From: a bacterium
GTDB lineage: Bacteria; Pseudomonadota; Gammaproteobacteria; Burkholderiales; Burkholderiaceae_C
Direction: 5' to 3'
Assembly: GCA_030824095.1 (NCBI GenBank)
Contig: JAVBYK010000427.1
Span: 1 to 9,790 of the forward strand
DNA: 9,790 nt
A program made the position numbers and the translations under genes. Under the pieces are notes generated by a model. The model was given only the letters and a program-made list of their open reading frames with translations. It had not been told where the DNA came from and ran no database searches. Below are positions 1 through 6,728 of the stretch, one piece after another (positions within the stretch are counted from its first letter, which is position 1; every line of letters starts with the position of its first letter).

Positions 1-74
1 TGGTCAACCATGGTGGTTTTGCCGTGGTCGACGTGGGCGATGATCGCGATATTGCGGATTTGTTTACTGCTCAT
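1..74 (-). CDS. typA: Translational GTPase TypA/BipA, N-terminal fragment
   Basis: Only the first 24 codons are in the window. The ATG is at 72-74 and the gene continues past position 1. The visible peptide begins MSSKQIRNIAIIAHVDHGKT, and residues 13-20 (AHVDHGKT) are the P-loop (G1) of the EF-G/LepA/TypA GTPase family. The KQIRNIAIIAHVDHGKTT start is typical of TypA/BipA, a ribosome-associated GTPase involved in 50S assembly and in stress and cold adaptation. The gene starts 47 nt after the truB stop on the same strand and is probably co-transcribed with it. A weak purine-rich ribosome-binding stretch (AGAGAGAAAG, 81-90) precedes the ATG. Met22 takes the place of the more usual Leu after the P-loop threonines, a conservative change. 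LepA or another translational GTPase is less likely, given the N-terminus and the operon position. Confidence 0.88.
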   Translation of the reverse strand, partial: MSSKQIRNIAIIAHVDHGKTTMVD

Positions 75-107
75 GGTTCACTTTCTCTCTTGAATCTGTT
101 GTGCCAG

Positions 108-121
108 ACGCGCATGCGCGT
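108..121. repeat. 14-bp perfect palindrome directly after truB
   Basis: ACGCGCATGCGCGT is its own reverse complement and abuts the truB stop codon (TGA, 122-124). As RNA it could fold only into a short stem with a 4-nt loop, and no U tract follows, so it is not an intrinsic terminator. Its role is unknown. It could be an RNA end-processing or stability element in the truB-typA spacer, or chance in GC-rich DNA. Confidence 0.5.
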
Positions 122-1165
122 TCAGGCGACTTCCTGTTTCCACGCTTGCTGGGCCTGAGACTGTGCAATCTCCAGCGGGCTCAGCAAGCGCCCCGGTATC
201 AGTTCTCCCGCCTTGGTATGGGCGGTTCCCAGCAAGGCCTGCGGCTGTGTTCCATACACGGCCACGGCGTCCATATCCGGCCAACTTCCCCGGCGGCGCA
301 TGCCACTCAGGAACCGTCCGGCATTCTCGCTGTCCAGCATGACAGGGGTGTGGCGCTCCAGCAGCGCATCCACCGGCAGCAGGCAGGCCAGGCGTTCTTC
401 CTCGGTCATGGCTTCCAGTGCCTCCAGCGTGACGCATTGCGCAACGGTGAAACCACCCGTTGCCGTTCTGCGCAGGCGGGTCAAATGTGCACCACAACCC
501 AAGGCCAGACCGATGTCTTCGCCCAGTGTGCGGATATACGTGCCCTTGCTGCATTTTACTATCAAATTGATAGCTGTTTTCGTAGCATCCACGAGGGCTA
601 GCTCCGCATTCAATGCATGAATAGTGACCGCACGCGGCGCCCGCTCCACTTCCAATCCGGCCCTGGCGTACTCGTACAGGGCCTTGCCATCTTTCTTCAG
701 CGCACTGTGCATGGGCGGCGTCTGCAGGATGGGCCCGGTAAACCGGGGCACCACACTGGCTACATCCTGCTCCGTCACCTGCACGGGGCGCACTTCAATC
801 ACATCACCTTCGGCGTCGCCCGTGCTGGTGCGCGTTCCCAGCAGCGCCGTCGCCGCGTATTCCTTGTCGGCCTCCAGTTGCATCTGGCTGAACTTGGTGG
901 CAGCACCAAAGCACAACGGCAAAACACCGGTGGCCAGCGGGTCCAGCGTGCCGGTGTGGCCGGCCTTTTCGGCCCGCAACAGCCATTTCACCTTCTGCAA
1001 GGCGTCGTTGCTCGACCAGCCCAATGGCTTGTCCAGCAGCAGCACCCCATGCACGGGGCGCCGAGGCACCCTCGCAGGACGTGGCCCCCCACGTTCGCCC
1101 GCTGCGCGTGGCTCTCTGCCCCCCAAGGGGGCCATCGCACCTTGGGGCGGCCCGGCGGTGCTCAT
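122..1165 (-). CDS. truB: tRNA pseudouridine(55) synthase TruB
   Basis: This gene encodes 347 residues. TruB converts U55 in the T-loop of nearly all elongator tRNAs to pseudouridine and also acts as a tRNA-folding chaperone in the cytoplasm. The catalytic motif GHTGTLDPLATG is at residues 69-80, with nucleophile Asp75 (E. coli Asp48). Other family blocks are the LLLDKP motif (42-47), the Tyr-bearing ALKKDGKALYEYAR segment and CSKGTYIRTLGEDIG. The C-terminal part is the usual PUA-like tail. The start is uncertain. The ATG at 1163-1165 follows the rbfA stop by 2 nt, which suggests translational coupling, but it gives about 30 residues (rich in G, P, R and A) before the conserved RVPRRPVHG. Those residues are encoded by a GC-rich inverted-repeat sequence. 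An internal GTG at 1067-1069 would give a more family-like length but has no good ribosome-binding site. E. coli TruB has 314 residues. Confidence 0.95.
   Translation of the reverse strand: MSTAGPPQGAMAPLGGREPRAAGERGGPRPARVPRRPVHGVLLLDKPLGWSSNDALQKVKWLLRAEKAGHTGTLDPLATGVLPLCFGAATKFSQMQLEADKEYAATALLGTRTSTGDAEGDVIEVRPVQVTEQDVASVVPRFTGPILQTPPMHSALKKDGKALYEYARAGLEVERAPRAVTIHALNAELALVDATKTAINLIVKCSKGTYIRTLGEDIGLALGCGAHLTRLRRTATGGFTVAQCVTLEALEAMTEEERLACLLPVDALLERHTPVMLDSENAGRFLSGMRRRGSWPDMDAVAVYGTQPQALLGTAHTKAGELIPGRLLSPLEIAQSQAQQAWKQEVA
559..573. repeat. AT-rich inverted repeat inside truB
   Basis: CTATCAA-A-TTGATAG is a perfect 7-bp inverted repeat around one central base, inside an AT-rich island (about 552-585) in an otherwise GC-rich gene. 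In TruB it encodes the KTAINLIVK stretch just before the CSKGTYIR motif. The island resembles short AT-rich repeats with TATCAA/TAGCTG cores that I remember from Comamonadaceae intergenic regions. That match is from memory and unchecked. It may be a remnant absorbed into the reading frame, or local drift at a tolerant loop. Confidence 0.4.
1078..1165. repeat. GC-rich hairpin-forming repeat at the rbfA-truB junction
   Basis: This stretch can form two overlapping stems. CCCCAAGG (1121-1128) pairs with CCTTGGGG (1140-1147) over an 11-nt loop, and GCCCCC (1118-1123) pairs with GGGGGC (1127-1132) over a 3-nt loop. Flanking it are CGGCCCGGCGG and GTGGCCCCCCACG runs. The layout resembles a dispersed intergenic repeat I remember from Acidovorax, Variovorax and Polaromonas genomes (CCGGGCCGCCCCAAGG...CCCTTGGGGGGCAG...). 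The family assignment is from memory. The repeat falls in frame with the annotated truB start and encodes the low-complexity leader MSTAGPPQGAMAPLGG and beyond. The outer boundaries are estimates. Confidence 0.55.
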
Positions 1166-1167
1166 GG

Positions 1168-1548
1168 CTATTCAGTCTGCTCGTTCTTGGAGCGCGAGGC
1201 CACTGCCTGCGCAATCAAGGCATTCATGTCCGCCGCCCTCTCGGTGGTGCGGTCAAACAGGAAATGCAACGTGGGCACGGTGTGAATGTGCAAACGCTTG
1301 AACAACCCAGCCCGCAGGAAACCGGCGGCCTGGTTCAGGCCCTCGGCCGTCTCCACCGGGTCGCCCTTAAGCAGGCTGAAGAATACCTTGGCGTGCGCAT
1401 AGTCCGGCGTCACCTCCACGGCCTGGATGGTGACCATCCCGACCCGCGGGTCTTTCAGCTCGCGCGCGATCAGCTCGGTCAGATCGCGCTGGATCTGATC
1501 GGCCACGCGGAAGCCGCGGTTGGGGGTGGATGATTTCTTGCGCGCCAT
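1168..1548 (-). CDS. rbfA: 30S ribosome-binding factor RbfA
   Basis: This gene encodes 126 residues, close to the family norm (E. coli 133). RbfA binds the 30S subunit near 16S rRNA helix 1 and promotes late 16S processing and maturation, especially in the cold. The single KH-like fold is recognisable from RVADQIQRDLTELIARELKDPR (residues 14-35), the VTIQAVEVTPDYAHAKVFFS strand region and the late LHFLFDRTTERAADMNALI block. The last residues are basic and acidic, likely disordered. The ATG at 1546-1548 is 12 nt after the infB stop, with only a weak GGA Shine-Dalgarno element, so translation is probably coupled to infB. The stop lies 2 nt before the truB ATG. This infB-rbfA-truB order is standard in proteobacteria. 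Confidence 0.96.
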   Translation of the reverse strand: MARKKSSTPNRGFRVADQIQRDLTELIARELKDPRVGMVTIQAVEVTPDYAHAKVFFSLLKGDPVETAEGLNQAAGFLRAGLFKRLHIHTVPTLHFLFDRTTERAADMNALIAQAVASRSKNEQTE

Positions 1549-1560
1549 GGATGCGTCCGA

Positions 1561-4443
1561 TTACAGCGTGCGGGCGATTTCGCGGATTTCGAAGAACTCC
1601 AGCGCATCGCCTTCCTGGATGTCGTTGTAGTTCTTGATCGTCAAGCCGCACTCGAAGTTCTCTTTAACTTCCTTGGCATCGTCCTTGAAGCGCTTGAGCG
1701 AATCCAGTTCGCCGGTGTAGATGACCACGTTGTTGCGCAGCAGGCGCAACTTGGCGGTACGGCGCACCACACCCGAGGTAACCATACAGCCACCGATGGA
1801 ACCGATCTTGGACACCTTGAGCACCTGGCGGATTTCGGCGGTACCAATGACTTCTTCCTTCTTGTCGGGAGTCAGCATGCCGGACATGGCCAGCTTGAGG
1901 TCGTCCACGGCGTCATAGATGATGTCGTAGTAGCGGATGTCAATGCCATTGTTCTCGGCCAGCTTGCGCGCACCGGCATCGGCACGCGTATTGAAGCCGA
2001 TGATCACGGCCTTGGCGGCAATTGCCAGGTTGACGTCCGACTCGCTGATGGCACCCACCGCGGTGTACACCATTTGGACCTTGACCTCGTCGTTGGAAAG
2101 CTTCAGCAGGGAAGAGCTGAGCGCTTCCTGCGAACCTTGCACGTCGGCCTTGACGATGATGGGCAGCATCTTGACCTCGCCGGCCGAGATGTCGGTGAAC
2201 ATGTTCTCCAGCTTGGCGGCTTGTTGCTTGGCCAGCTTGGTATTGCGGAACTTGCCAGCGCGGTAGGTGGCGATTTCGCGCGCCCGGCGCTCATCGGCCA
2301 GAACCATGAACTCGTCACCAGCCTGTGGCACTTCGGTCAGACCCTGGATTTCGACTGGAATCGATGGGCCGGCCGTCTTGATCGGCTTGCCGTTTTCGTC
2401 CAGCATGGCGCGTACGCGGCCATAGGTCTGGCCTGCCAGCACCACGTCGCCGGTCTTCAGCGTGCCGGATTGCACCAGGATAGTGGCAACCGGACCACGC
2501 CCCTTGTCCAAACGCGCTTCGATCACTAGGCCCTTGGCCATGGCATCGACGGGCGCCTTGAGTTCCAGCACTTCGGCTTGCAGCAACACCTGTTCCAGCA
2601 GTTCGTCAATGCCCATGCCGGTCTTGGAGGACACGGACACAAATGGGGACTCACCGCCGTATTCTTCCGGCACCACTTCTTCAACCACCAGTTCCTGCTT
2701 GACGCGCTCCGGATTGGCGTCGGGCTTATCCGACTTGGTGATGGCCACCACGATAGGAACACCAGCCGCCTTGGCGTGCTTGATAGCTTCCTTGGTCTGG
2801 GGCATGACGCCGTCGTCGGCGGCACATACCAGAATCACGATGTCGGTCGCATTGGCACCACGGGCACGCATGGCCGAGAAGGCCTCGTGGCCGGGGGTAT
2901 CCAGGAAGGACACCATACCGCGCGGGGTTTCCACGTGGTACGCACCGATGTGCTGGGTAATGCCGCCAGCTTCGCCGGACGCCACCTTGGCGCGGCGAAT
3001 GTAGTCCAGCAAGGAGGTCTTGCCGTGGTCCACGTGCCCCATGACGGTCACAACGGGCGCGCGCGGCATTGCTTCGGCGTGCTGTTGTTGCACTTCGTCA
3101 TCGGTAAAGGCTTCGGCATCGTCCAACGCTGCAACCACCGCCTTGTGGCCCATTTCTTCCACCACGATCATGGCAGTGTCCTGGTCGAGCGGCTGGTTGA
3201 TGGTGACCATCTGGCCGAGCTTCATCAAATGCTTGATGACCTCGGAGGCCTTGACGGCCATTTTGTGGGCCAGTTCGGCCACGGTAATGGTCTCCGGCAC
3301 ATGCACTTCCAGCACCCGTGCCTCCACCGGGGCAGATGCCGTCTGGTGATGATCACGATCACGGTCATTGCTGCCACGGCGACCACGCGGGCCGGCGCGC
3401 CAGTTGGTGGAACGTCCGGCTCCCGCACCGGTATCACCCCGGGTGGGGATGGCCTTCTTTTTGGCCGGATCGCCCGCCCAGCTGCTCGACAGCTTGGCGG
3501 ATTTGACTTCCTTGCCGCTGCCGGCCGGCGCATTGGCAGGTCCGCCGGCAGGAGCCGGTTTGCCCGGCTTGGCAACAGTGGTGCCCGCTGCAGGCTTGTG
3601 CAAGGTGCCCTTCATGCCGGCCTTGGCATCGGCCGCTACAGGAGCCTTGGGTGCCTCGGGCTTGTGGGCTACCAGAACACGCTTTGGGGCGGACATCATC
3701 GAGCGAATCGCGGCAGCCTCGGCTTCGGCCTTACGGCGGCGGTCATTGAGGTCCACTGCGCGGGCCGCTTCTTCATCAGAACGCGCCTTGGATTCGGCAG
3801 CAGCCTTTTCACGCACTTCAGCTTGGGCAGCAGCGCGTGCGACAGCCGCTACGGCTGCCTCTTCGCTGGCTTCGGTCTTGCTCATCGTGGCTTGACTCTT
3901 CTTTTCCTGCTCGGCAGCGGCATAGCTTGCAGCCCGCTCCTCAGCCTCGCGATGGCGTTGCTCGTCCGCTTCACGCTGGCGGCGCTTCTCTGCCAGCTCT
4001 TCTTCCTGACGGCGGATCAGCTCGGCCTGGCGGCGGGCCTCTTCCTCGCGGCGGGCCAACTCAGCGTTGTCGATCACGGGCACGACGGGCGCAGGCGCCA
4101 CCACTTCGCGCTCGGGAACCTCGGGTACCGCCACCACATCGTCATCGCGTCGTACGAACGTGCGCTTCTTGCGCACTTCCACCTGAATGGTGCGCGCCTT
4201 GCCGGTCGCATCGGCCTGCTTGATTTCGGTGGTCTGCTTCTTGACCAGCGTGATCTTCTTGCGGTCGGGACTTGCCGTTCCGTGGGCGCTCTGCAGATAG
4301 TTCAACAGGCTGTGCTTGTCGGAGTCGGTCAGGACATCCGAGGCGGCCGATTTGGCGACCCCGGCCGACTTCAGCTGCTCAAGCAGCGTGTCAGTGGATT
4401 TTTTGAGTTCATTTGCAAACTCGGCGACGGTCGTACTGGACAT
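1561..4443 (-). CDS. infB: Translation initiation factor IF2
   Basis: This gene encodes 960 residues (E. coli IF2 has 890). IF2 is the GTPase that brings fMet-tRNA to the 30S P site and drives 50S joining. Domains in order: an IF2_N helical module (about 1-55); a long charged, Arg/Glu/Ala-rich probable coiled coil and linker (about 125-375); a second IF2_N-like module (about 383-440); the G domain with GHVDHGKT at 469-476, switch regions and DTPGHEAF; then domains II, III and the C-terminal tRNA-binding part ending in EFFEIREIARTL. The start chosen is the ATG at 4441-4443 (MSSTTVAEFANEL), which matches the family N-terminus and has AAAGG 11 nt upstream. An upstream in-frame ATG at 4545 would overlap nusA and adds nothing family-like. 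One oddity is the G4 motif: TKSD (569-572) instead of NKxD, exactly 100 residues after the P-loop as in E. coli. Confidence 0.97.
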   Translation of the reverse strand: MSSTTVAEFANELKKSTDTLLEQLKSAGVAKSAASDVLTDSDKHSLLNYLQSAHGTASPDRKKITLVKKQTTEIKQADATGKARTIQVEVRKKRTFVRRDDDVVAVPEVPEREVVAPAPVVPVIDNAELARREEEARRQAELIRRQEEELAEKRRQREADEQRHREAEERAASYAAAEQEKKSQATMSKTEASEEAAVAAVARAAAQAEVREKAAAESKARSDEEAARAVDLNDRRRKAEAEAAAIRSMMSAPKRVLVAHKPEAPKAPVAADAKAGMKGTLHKPAAGTTVAKPGKPAPAGGPANAPAGSGKEVKSAKLSSSWAGDPAKKKAIPTRGDTGAGAGRSTNWRAGPRGRRGSNDRDRDHHQTASAPVEARVLEVHVPETITVAELAHKMAVKASEVIKHLMKLGQMVTINQPLDQDTAMIVVEEMGHKAVVAALDDAEAFTDDEVQQQHAEAMPRAPVVTVMGHVDHGKTSLLDYIRRAKVASGEAGGITQHIGAYHVETPRGMVSFLDTPGHEAFSAMRARGANATDIVILVCAADDGVMPQTKEAIKHAKAAGVPIVVAITKSDKPDANPERVKQELVVEEVVPEEYGGESPFVSVSSKTGMGIDELLEQVLLQAEVLELKAPVDAMAKGLVIEARLDKGRGPVATILVQSGTLKTGDVVLAGQTYGRVRAMLDENGKPIKTAGPSIPVEIQGLTEVPQAGDEFMVLADERRAREIATYRAGKFRNTKLAKQQAAKLENMFTDISAGEVKMLPIIVKADVQGSQEALSSSLLKLSNDEVKVQMVYTAVGAISESDVNLAIAAKAVIIGFNTRADAGARKLAENNGIDIRYYDIIYDAVDDLKLAMSGMLTPDKKEEVIGTAEIRQVLKVSKIGSIGGCMVTSGVVRRTAKLRLLRNNVVIYTGELDSLKRFKDDAKEVKENFECGLTIKNYNDIQEGDALEFFEIREIARTL

Positions 4444-4454
4444 TTGTTGTGTAA

Positions 4455-4459
4455 CCTTT
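4455..4459 (-). promoter_or_regulatory. Ribosome-binding site of infB
   Basis: AAAGG lies 11 nt before the infB ATG (4441-4443). It supports this ATG over the upstream in-frame ATG at 4545, which lies inside nusA. Confidence 0.5.
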
Positions 4460-4469
4460 GGCGGCGGCC

Positions 4470-4489
4470 CAACTGCCCCGGGGCAGTTG
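4470..4489. repeat. 20-bp perfect palindrome in the nusA-infB gap
   Basis: CAACTGCCCC is followed directly by its reverse complement GGGGCAGTTG. In the transcript this can form a stem of 8 bp with a CCGG loop, ending 10 nt upstream of the infB ribosome-binding site and 27 nt before the ATG. No U run follows, so it is not a terminator. It may shape infB translation or serve as an RNase processing point between nusA and infB. The sequence shows only the structure; the function is inferred. Confidence 0.6.
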
Positions 4490-4522
4490 TTGACCTTTAC
4501 TGAAACTTTATTTACATAACCA

Positions 4523-6019
4523 TTACTCTTGAGAAGCGGCGTCATTGGTAAACCAATGTTCGCGCGCCTTCATGATCAGGGTCTTGGCCTCGTCCGCAGA
4601 CTGGCCGGTAATATCCGTGAGCTCGTCGACGGCCAGATCAGCCAGGTCGTCGAGTGTGTGTACGCCGCCATCGGCCAACTTGCCGATCAGTTCTGGCGTC
4701 AGACCTTCGAGGTCGCGCAAATCCTGCGAAACCTCTTCCACACTTTCCTCGTGTGCAATTTCCATGGTCAGCAGGGCATTCTTGGCACGGGTACGCAGCT
4801 CAGTGACGGTTTCCTCGTCAAAGGCTTCGATCTCCAGCATCTCCTGCAGCGGCACATAGGCCACCTCTTCGAGACTGGTGAACCCTTCGGAAATCAGGAT
4901 GTCGGCGATTTCCTCGTCCACATCCAGCTTTTCCATGAACAGCTTGCGGCCGGAATCGGTTTCGCTTGCCTGCTTCTGGGCCGACTCGGCGGCATCCAGA
5001 ATATTGATGCGCCAGCCGGTCAGCTCGGACGCCAGACGCACGTTCTGGCCGCCACGACCGATGGCAATCGCCAAATTCTCTTCGTCCACCACCACATCCA
5101 TGGCGTGGCGCTCTTCATCCACCACAATGCTGGACACGTTGGCTGGGGCCAATGCACCAATCACAAACTGCGCAGGGTCTTCACTCCACAACACGATGTC
5201 GACACGCTCACCAGCCAGCTCATTGGTCACACCATTGACACGGGTACCACGCACACCAACGCAGGTGCCGATAGGATCGACGCGCTTGTCGTGTGACAAC
5301 ACAGCAATCTTGGCGCGCGAACCGGGGTCACGGGCGCAGGACTTGATCTCCAGCAGACCCTGTTCGATTTCTGGCACTTCCTGGCGGAACAACTCGATCA
5401 TGAACTCGGGGGCGGAGCGCGACAGCACGATGGGTGCGCCACGCAGGGTCAGGTCCACTTCCATGATCATGGCGCGCACACGGTCACCGGTGCGCAAGTT
5501 TTCCTTGGGGATCATCTCGCTGCGTCGCAGACGGCCTTCGACCCGGCCGCTCTCAACGATCAGGTCGCCCTTGTCCATGCGCTTGACGGTGCCGACGAAG
5601 ATCTTTTCGCCGCGCGACATGAAGTCGTTGAGCAGCATTTCGCGCTCAGCGTCACGAATTTTCTGCAAAATCACCTGTTTAGCCGCCATGGCGCCGATAC
5701 GGCCGATTGGCACAGAAGGAACAGACTCCTCAATGTGCTCATCGACTTCGATGTCCGGAATTTGTTCCTTGGCTTCGAACAGCAGGATTTCCTGGTCAGG
5801 CAGTTGCAGGCCGGCCTCATCGGGGACCACGTGCCAGCGGCGGAAGGTTTCGTAGTTGCCGCTGTCGCGGTCCAGGGCGACACGAATGTCCACATCGCCG
5901 GGATACAGTTTTTTGGTCGCCTGGGCCAGGGCCGCTTCCACGGCACCCAACACCACATCACGCTCAACGTTCTTTTCACGTGAGATTGCCTCTACCAGCA
6001 TCAACAGTTCGCGATTCAT
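4523..6019 (-). CDS. nusA: Transcription termination/antitermination factor NusA
   Basis: This gene encodes 498 residues (E. coli 495). NusA binds RNA polymerase near the RNA exit channel. It stimulates pausing and intrinsic termination, and takes part in N- and rRNA-type antitermination. Domains in order: the RNAP-binding N-terminal domain (1 to about 130, starting MNRELLMLVEAISREK); an S1 domain (about 135-200, EKIFVGTVKRMDKGDLIVE); KH1 with GVRG at 255-258; KH2 with GRGG at 321-324; and two C-terminal acidic repeats (about 365-420 and 440-490), as in gamma- and betaproteobacteria. The ATG at 6017-6019 is chosen because it matches the family N-terminus and has a good AGGAGAG 7 nt upstream. 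An upstream in-frame start at 6100 is rejected. The infB start is 79 nt downstream. Autoregulation of the operon by NusA is known in other bacteria, and a leader terminator here could serve it. Confidence 0.97.
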   Translation of the reverse strand: MNRELLMLVEAISREKNVERDVVLGAVEAALAQATKKLYPGDVDIRVALDRDSGNYETFRRWHVVPDEAGLQLPDQEILLFEAKEQIPDIEVDEHIEESVPSVPIGRIGAMAAKQVILQKIRDAEREMLLNDFMSRGEKIFVGTVKRMDKGDLIVESGRVEGRLRRSEMIPKENLRTGDRVRAMIMEVDLTLRGAPIVLSRSAPEFMIELFRQEVPEIEQGLLEIKSCARDPGSRAKIAVLSHDKRVDPIGTCVGVRGTRVNGVTNELAGERVDIVLWSEDPAQFVIGALAPANVSSIVVDEERHAMDVVVDEENLAIAIGRGGQNVRLASELTGWRINILDAAESAQKQASETDSGRKLFMEKLDVDEEIADILISEGFTSLEEVAYVPLQEMLEIEAFDEETVTELRTRAKNALLTMEIAHEESVEEVSQDLRDLEGLTPELIGKLADGGVHTLDDLADLAVDELTDITGQSADEAKTLIMKAREHWFTNDAASQE

Positions 6020-6026
6020 GCCATGA

Positions 6027-6033
6027 CTCTCCT
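6027..6033 (-). promoter_or_regulatory. Ribosome-binding site of nusA
   Basis: AGGAGAG sits 7 nt upstream of the nusA ATG (6017-6019) and fixes this start. It is the strongest Shine-Dalgarno element in the operon. Confidence 0.8.
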
Positions 6034-6074
6034 GAACACTCGAATTAACCAATACCAAACCAAAATCCGGACAA

Positions 6075-6092
6075 CAGGCCTCCAAAGGCCTG
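6075..6092. repeat. Short hairpin between rimP and nusA
   Basis: CAGGCCT (6075-6081) and AGGCCTG (6086-6092) form a perfect 7-bp stem with a 4-nt loop, within the 84-nt rimP-nusA gap. No T run follows on the minus strand, so this is not a standard terminator. It could be an RNA processing or stability element, or a weak pause site. Confidence 0.4.
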
Positions 6093-6103
6093 CCACCCAC
6101 GTA

Positions 6104-6697
6104 TTACTCTGCGTCGCCAGCGGCGCCGCGCCCCTTGAAATTCACAATCGGGGCCAGTCGTGCTTCACGCAACTCATCCAGAGTGAACCCCAAGGCCTGC
6201 AAAGGCGGGGGCACCCGTTTCTTGCTGACCTTTTGTCCGGGTTTGACCGCCGGAGCATCGCTCCAGACGATTTGCCAGCCTACCGAACCGTCGGCGCCCG
6301 GCACTTTTTCCAGCGTGCCCCGAAACTTCTTGCGATTGGCGTGCACCTGCCCACCCGCAGCAGCCCCCATGGGCGCCTTCAGTGTCACATCGATCACATG
6401 ACCAACGAAGCGTTCAAAATCCTGTGCATGCCGCAAGGGGCGATCAATACCGGGTGAAGAAATCTCCAGCCGCTTGTACTCGATGCCATCCACCTCCAGT
6501 GCAAACTGCAACTGCCGGTTAACCTTCTCGCAGTCTTCCACATTGATAAACTGCTCCACTGCCGCCACACCCTCCGTGGGCTGCACCCAAGGCAAGTCGA
6601 TCGTGATGCGCAGCAAGCCACCGGCGGAGCGCTCAATCTCCACCAGGTCATATCCCAGACCACTCACGGTTTGTTCAACAATGTCCTGCAATGCCAC
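6104..6697 (-). CDS. rimP: Ribosome maturation factor RimP
   Basis: This gene encodes 197 residues. RimP assists 30S subunit maturation, helping uS12 and other proteins bind. The N-terminal alpha/beta domain (about 1-85) contains the family signature GYDLVEIERSAGGLLRITID and the block SPGIDRPLRHAQDFERFVGH. The Sm-like C-terminal domain follows (about 90-185) and ends FTLDELREARLAPIVNFKG. It is longer than E. coli RimP (150 residues), mainly because of a longer C-terminal domain with a basic and proline-rich insert (KPGQKVSKKRVPPP). The start is a GTG (6695-6697) preceded only by a weak G-rich GGGCAG stretch, so basal translation may be modest. It is the first gene of the operon and lies 32 nt downstream of the strong leader terminator. 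Confidence 0.94.
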   Translation of the reverse strand: MALQDIVEQTVSGLGYDLVEIERSAGGLLRITIDLPWVQPTEGVAAVEQFINVEDCEKVNRQLQFALEVDGIEYKRLEISSPGIDRPLRHAQDFERFVGHVIDVTLKAPMGAAAGGQVHANRKKFRGTLEKVPGADGSVGWQIVWSDAPAVKPGQKVSKKRVPPPLQALGFTLDELREARLAPIVNFKGRGAAGDAE

Positions 6698-6728
6698 TTC
6701 GGATCTGCCCGTTCAAAAACAATCGCCC

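Noticed and set aside
122..601. Several plus-strand ORFs opposite truB
   Set aside because: They are antisense shadows of a conserved gene, have no ribosome-binding sites and mutually overlap in different frames.
2578..4503. 641-codon plus-strand open frame opposite infB
   Set aside because: It is exactly antisense to the conserved IF2 gene, and its translation is low-complexity (Gly, His, Leu rich) with no family resemblance. GC-rich codon bias on the true strand explains its length.
4444..4545. Upstream ATG extending infB by 34 codons into nusA
   Set aside because: The added residues include translation of the intergenic palindrome and match no IF2 N-terminus. The ATG at 4441-4443 has a ribosome-binding site and the conserved MSSTTVAEFANEL start.
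6020..6100. Upstream start extending nusA by 27 codons
   Set aside because: The ATG at 6017-6019 gives the family N-terminus and has AGGAGAG at ideal spacing. The extension crosses the rimP-nusA hairpin and has no similarity.
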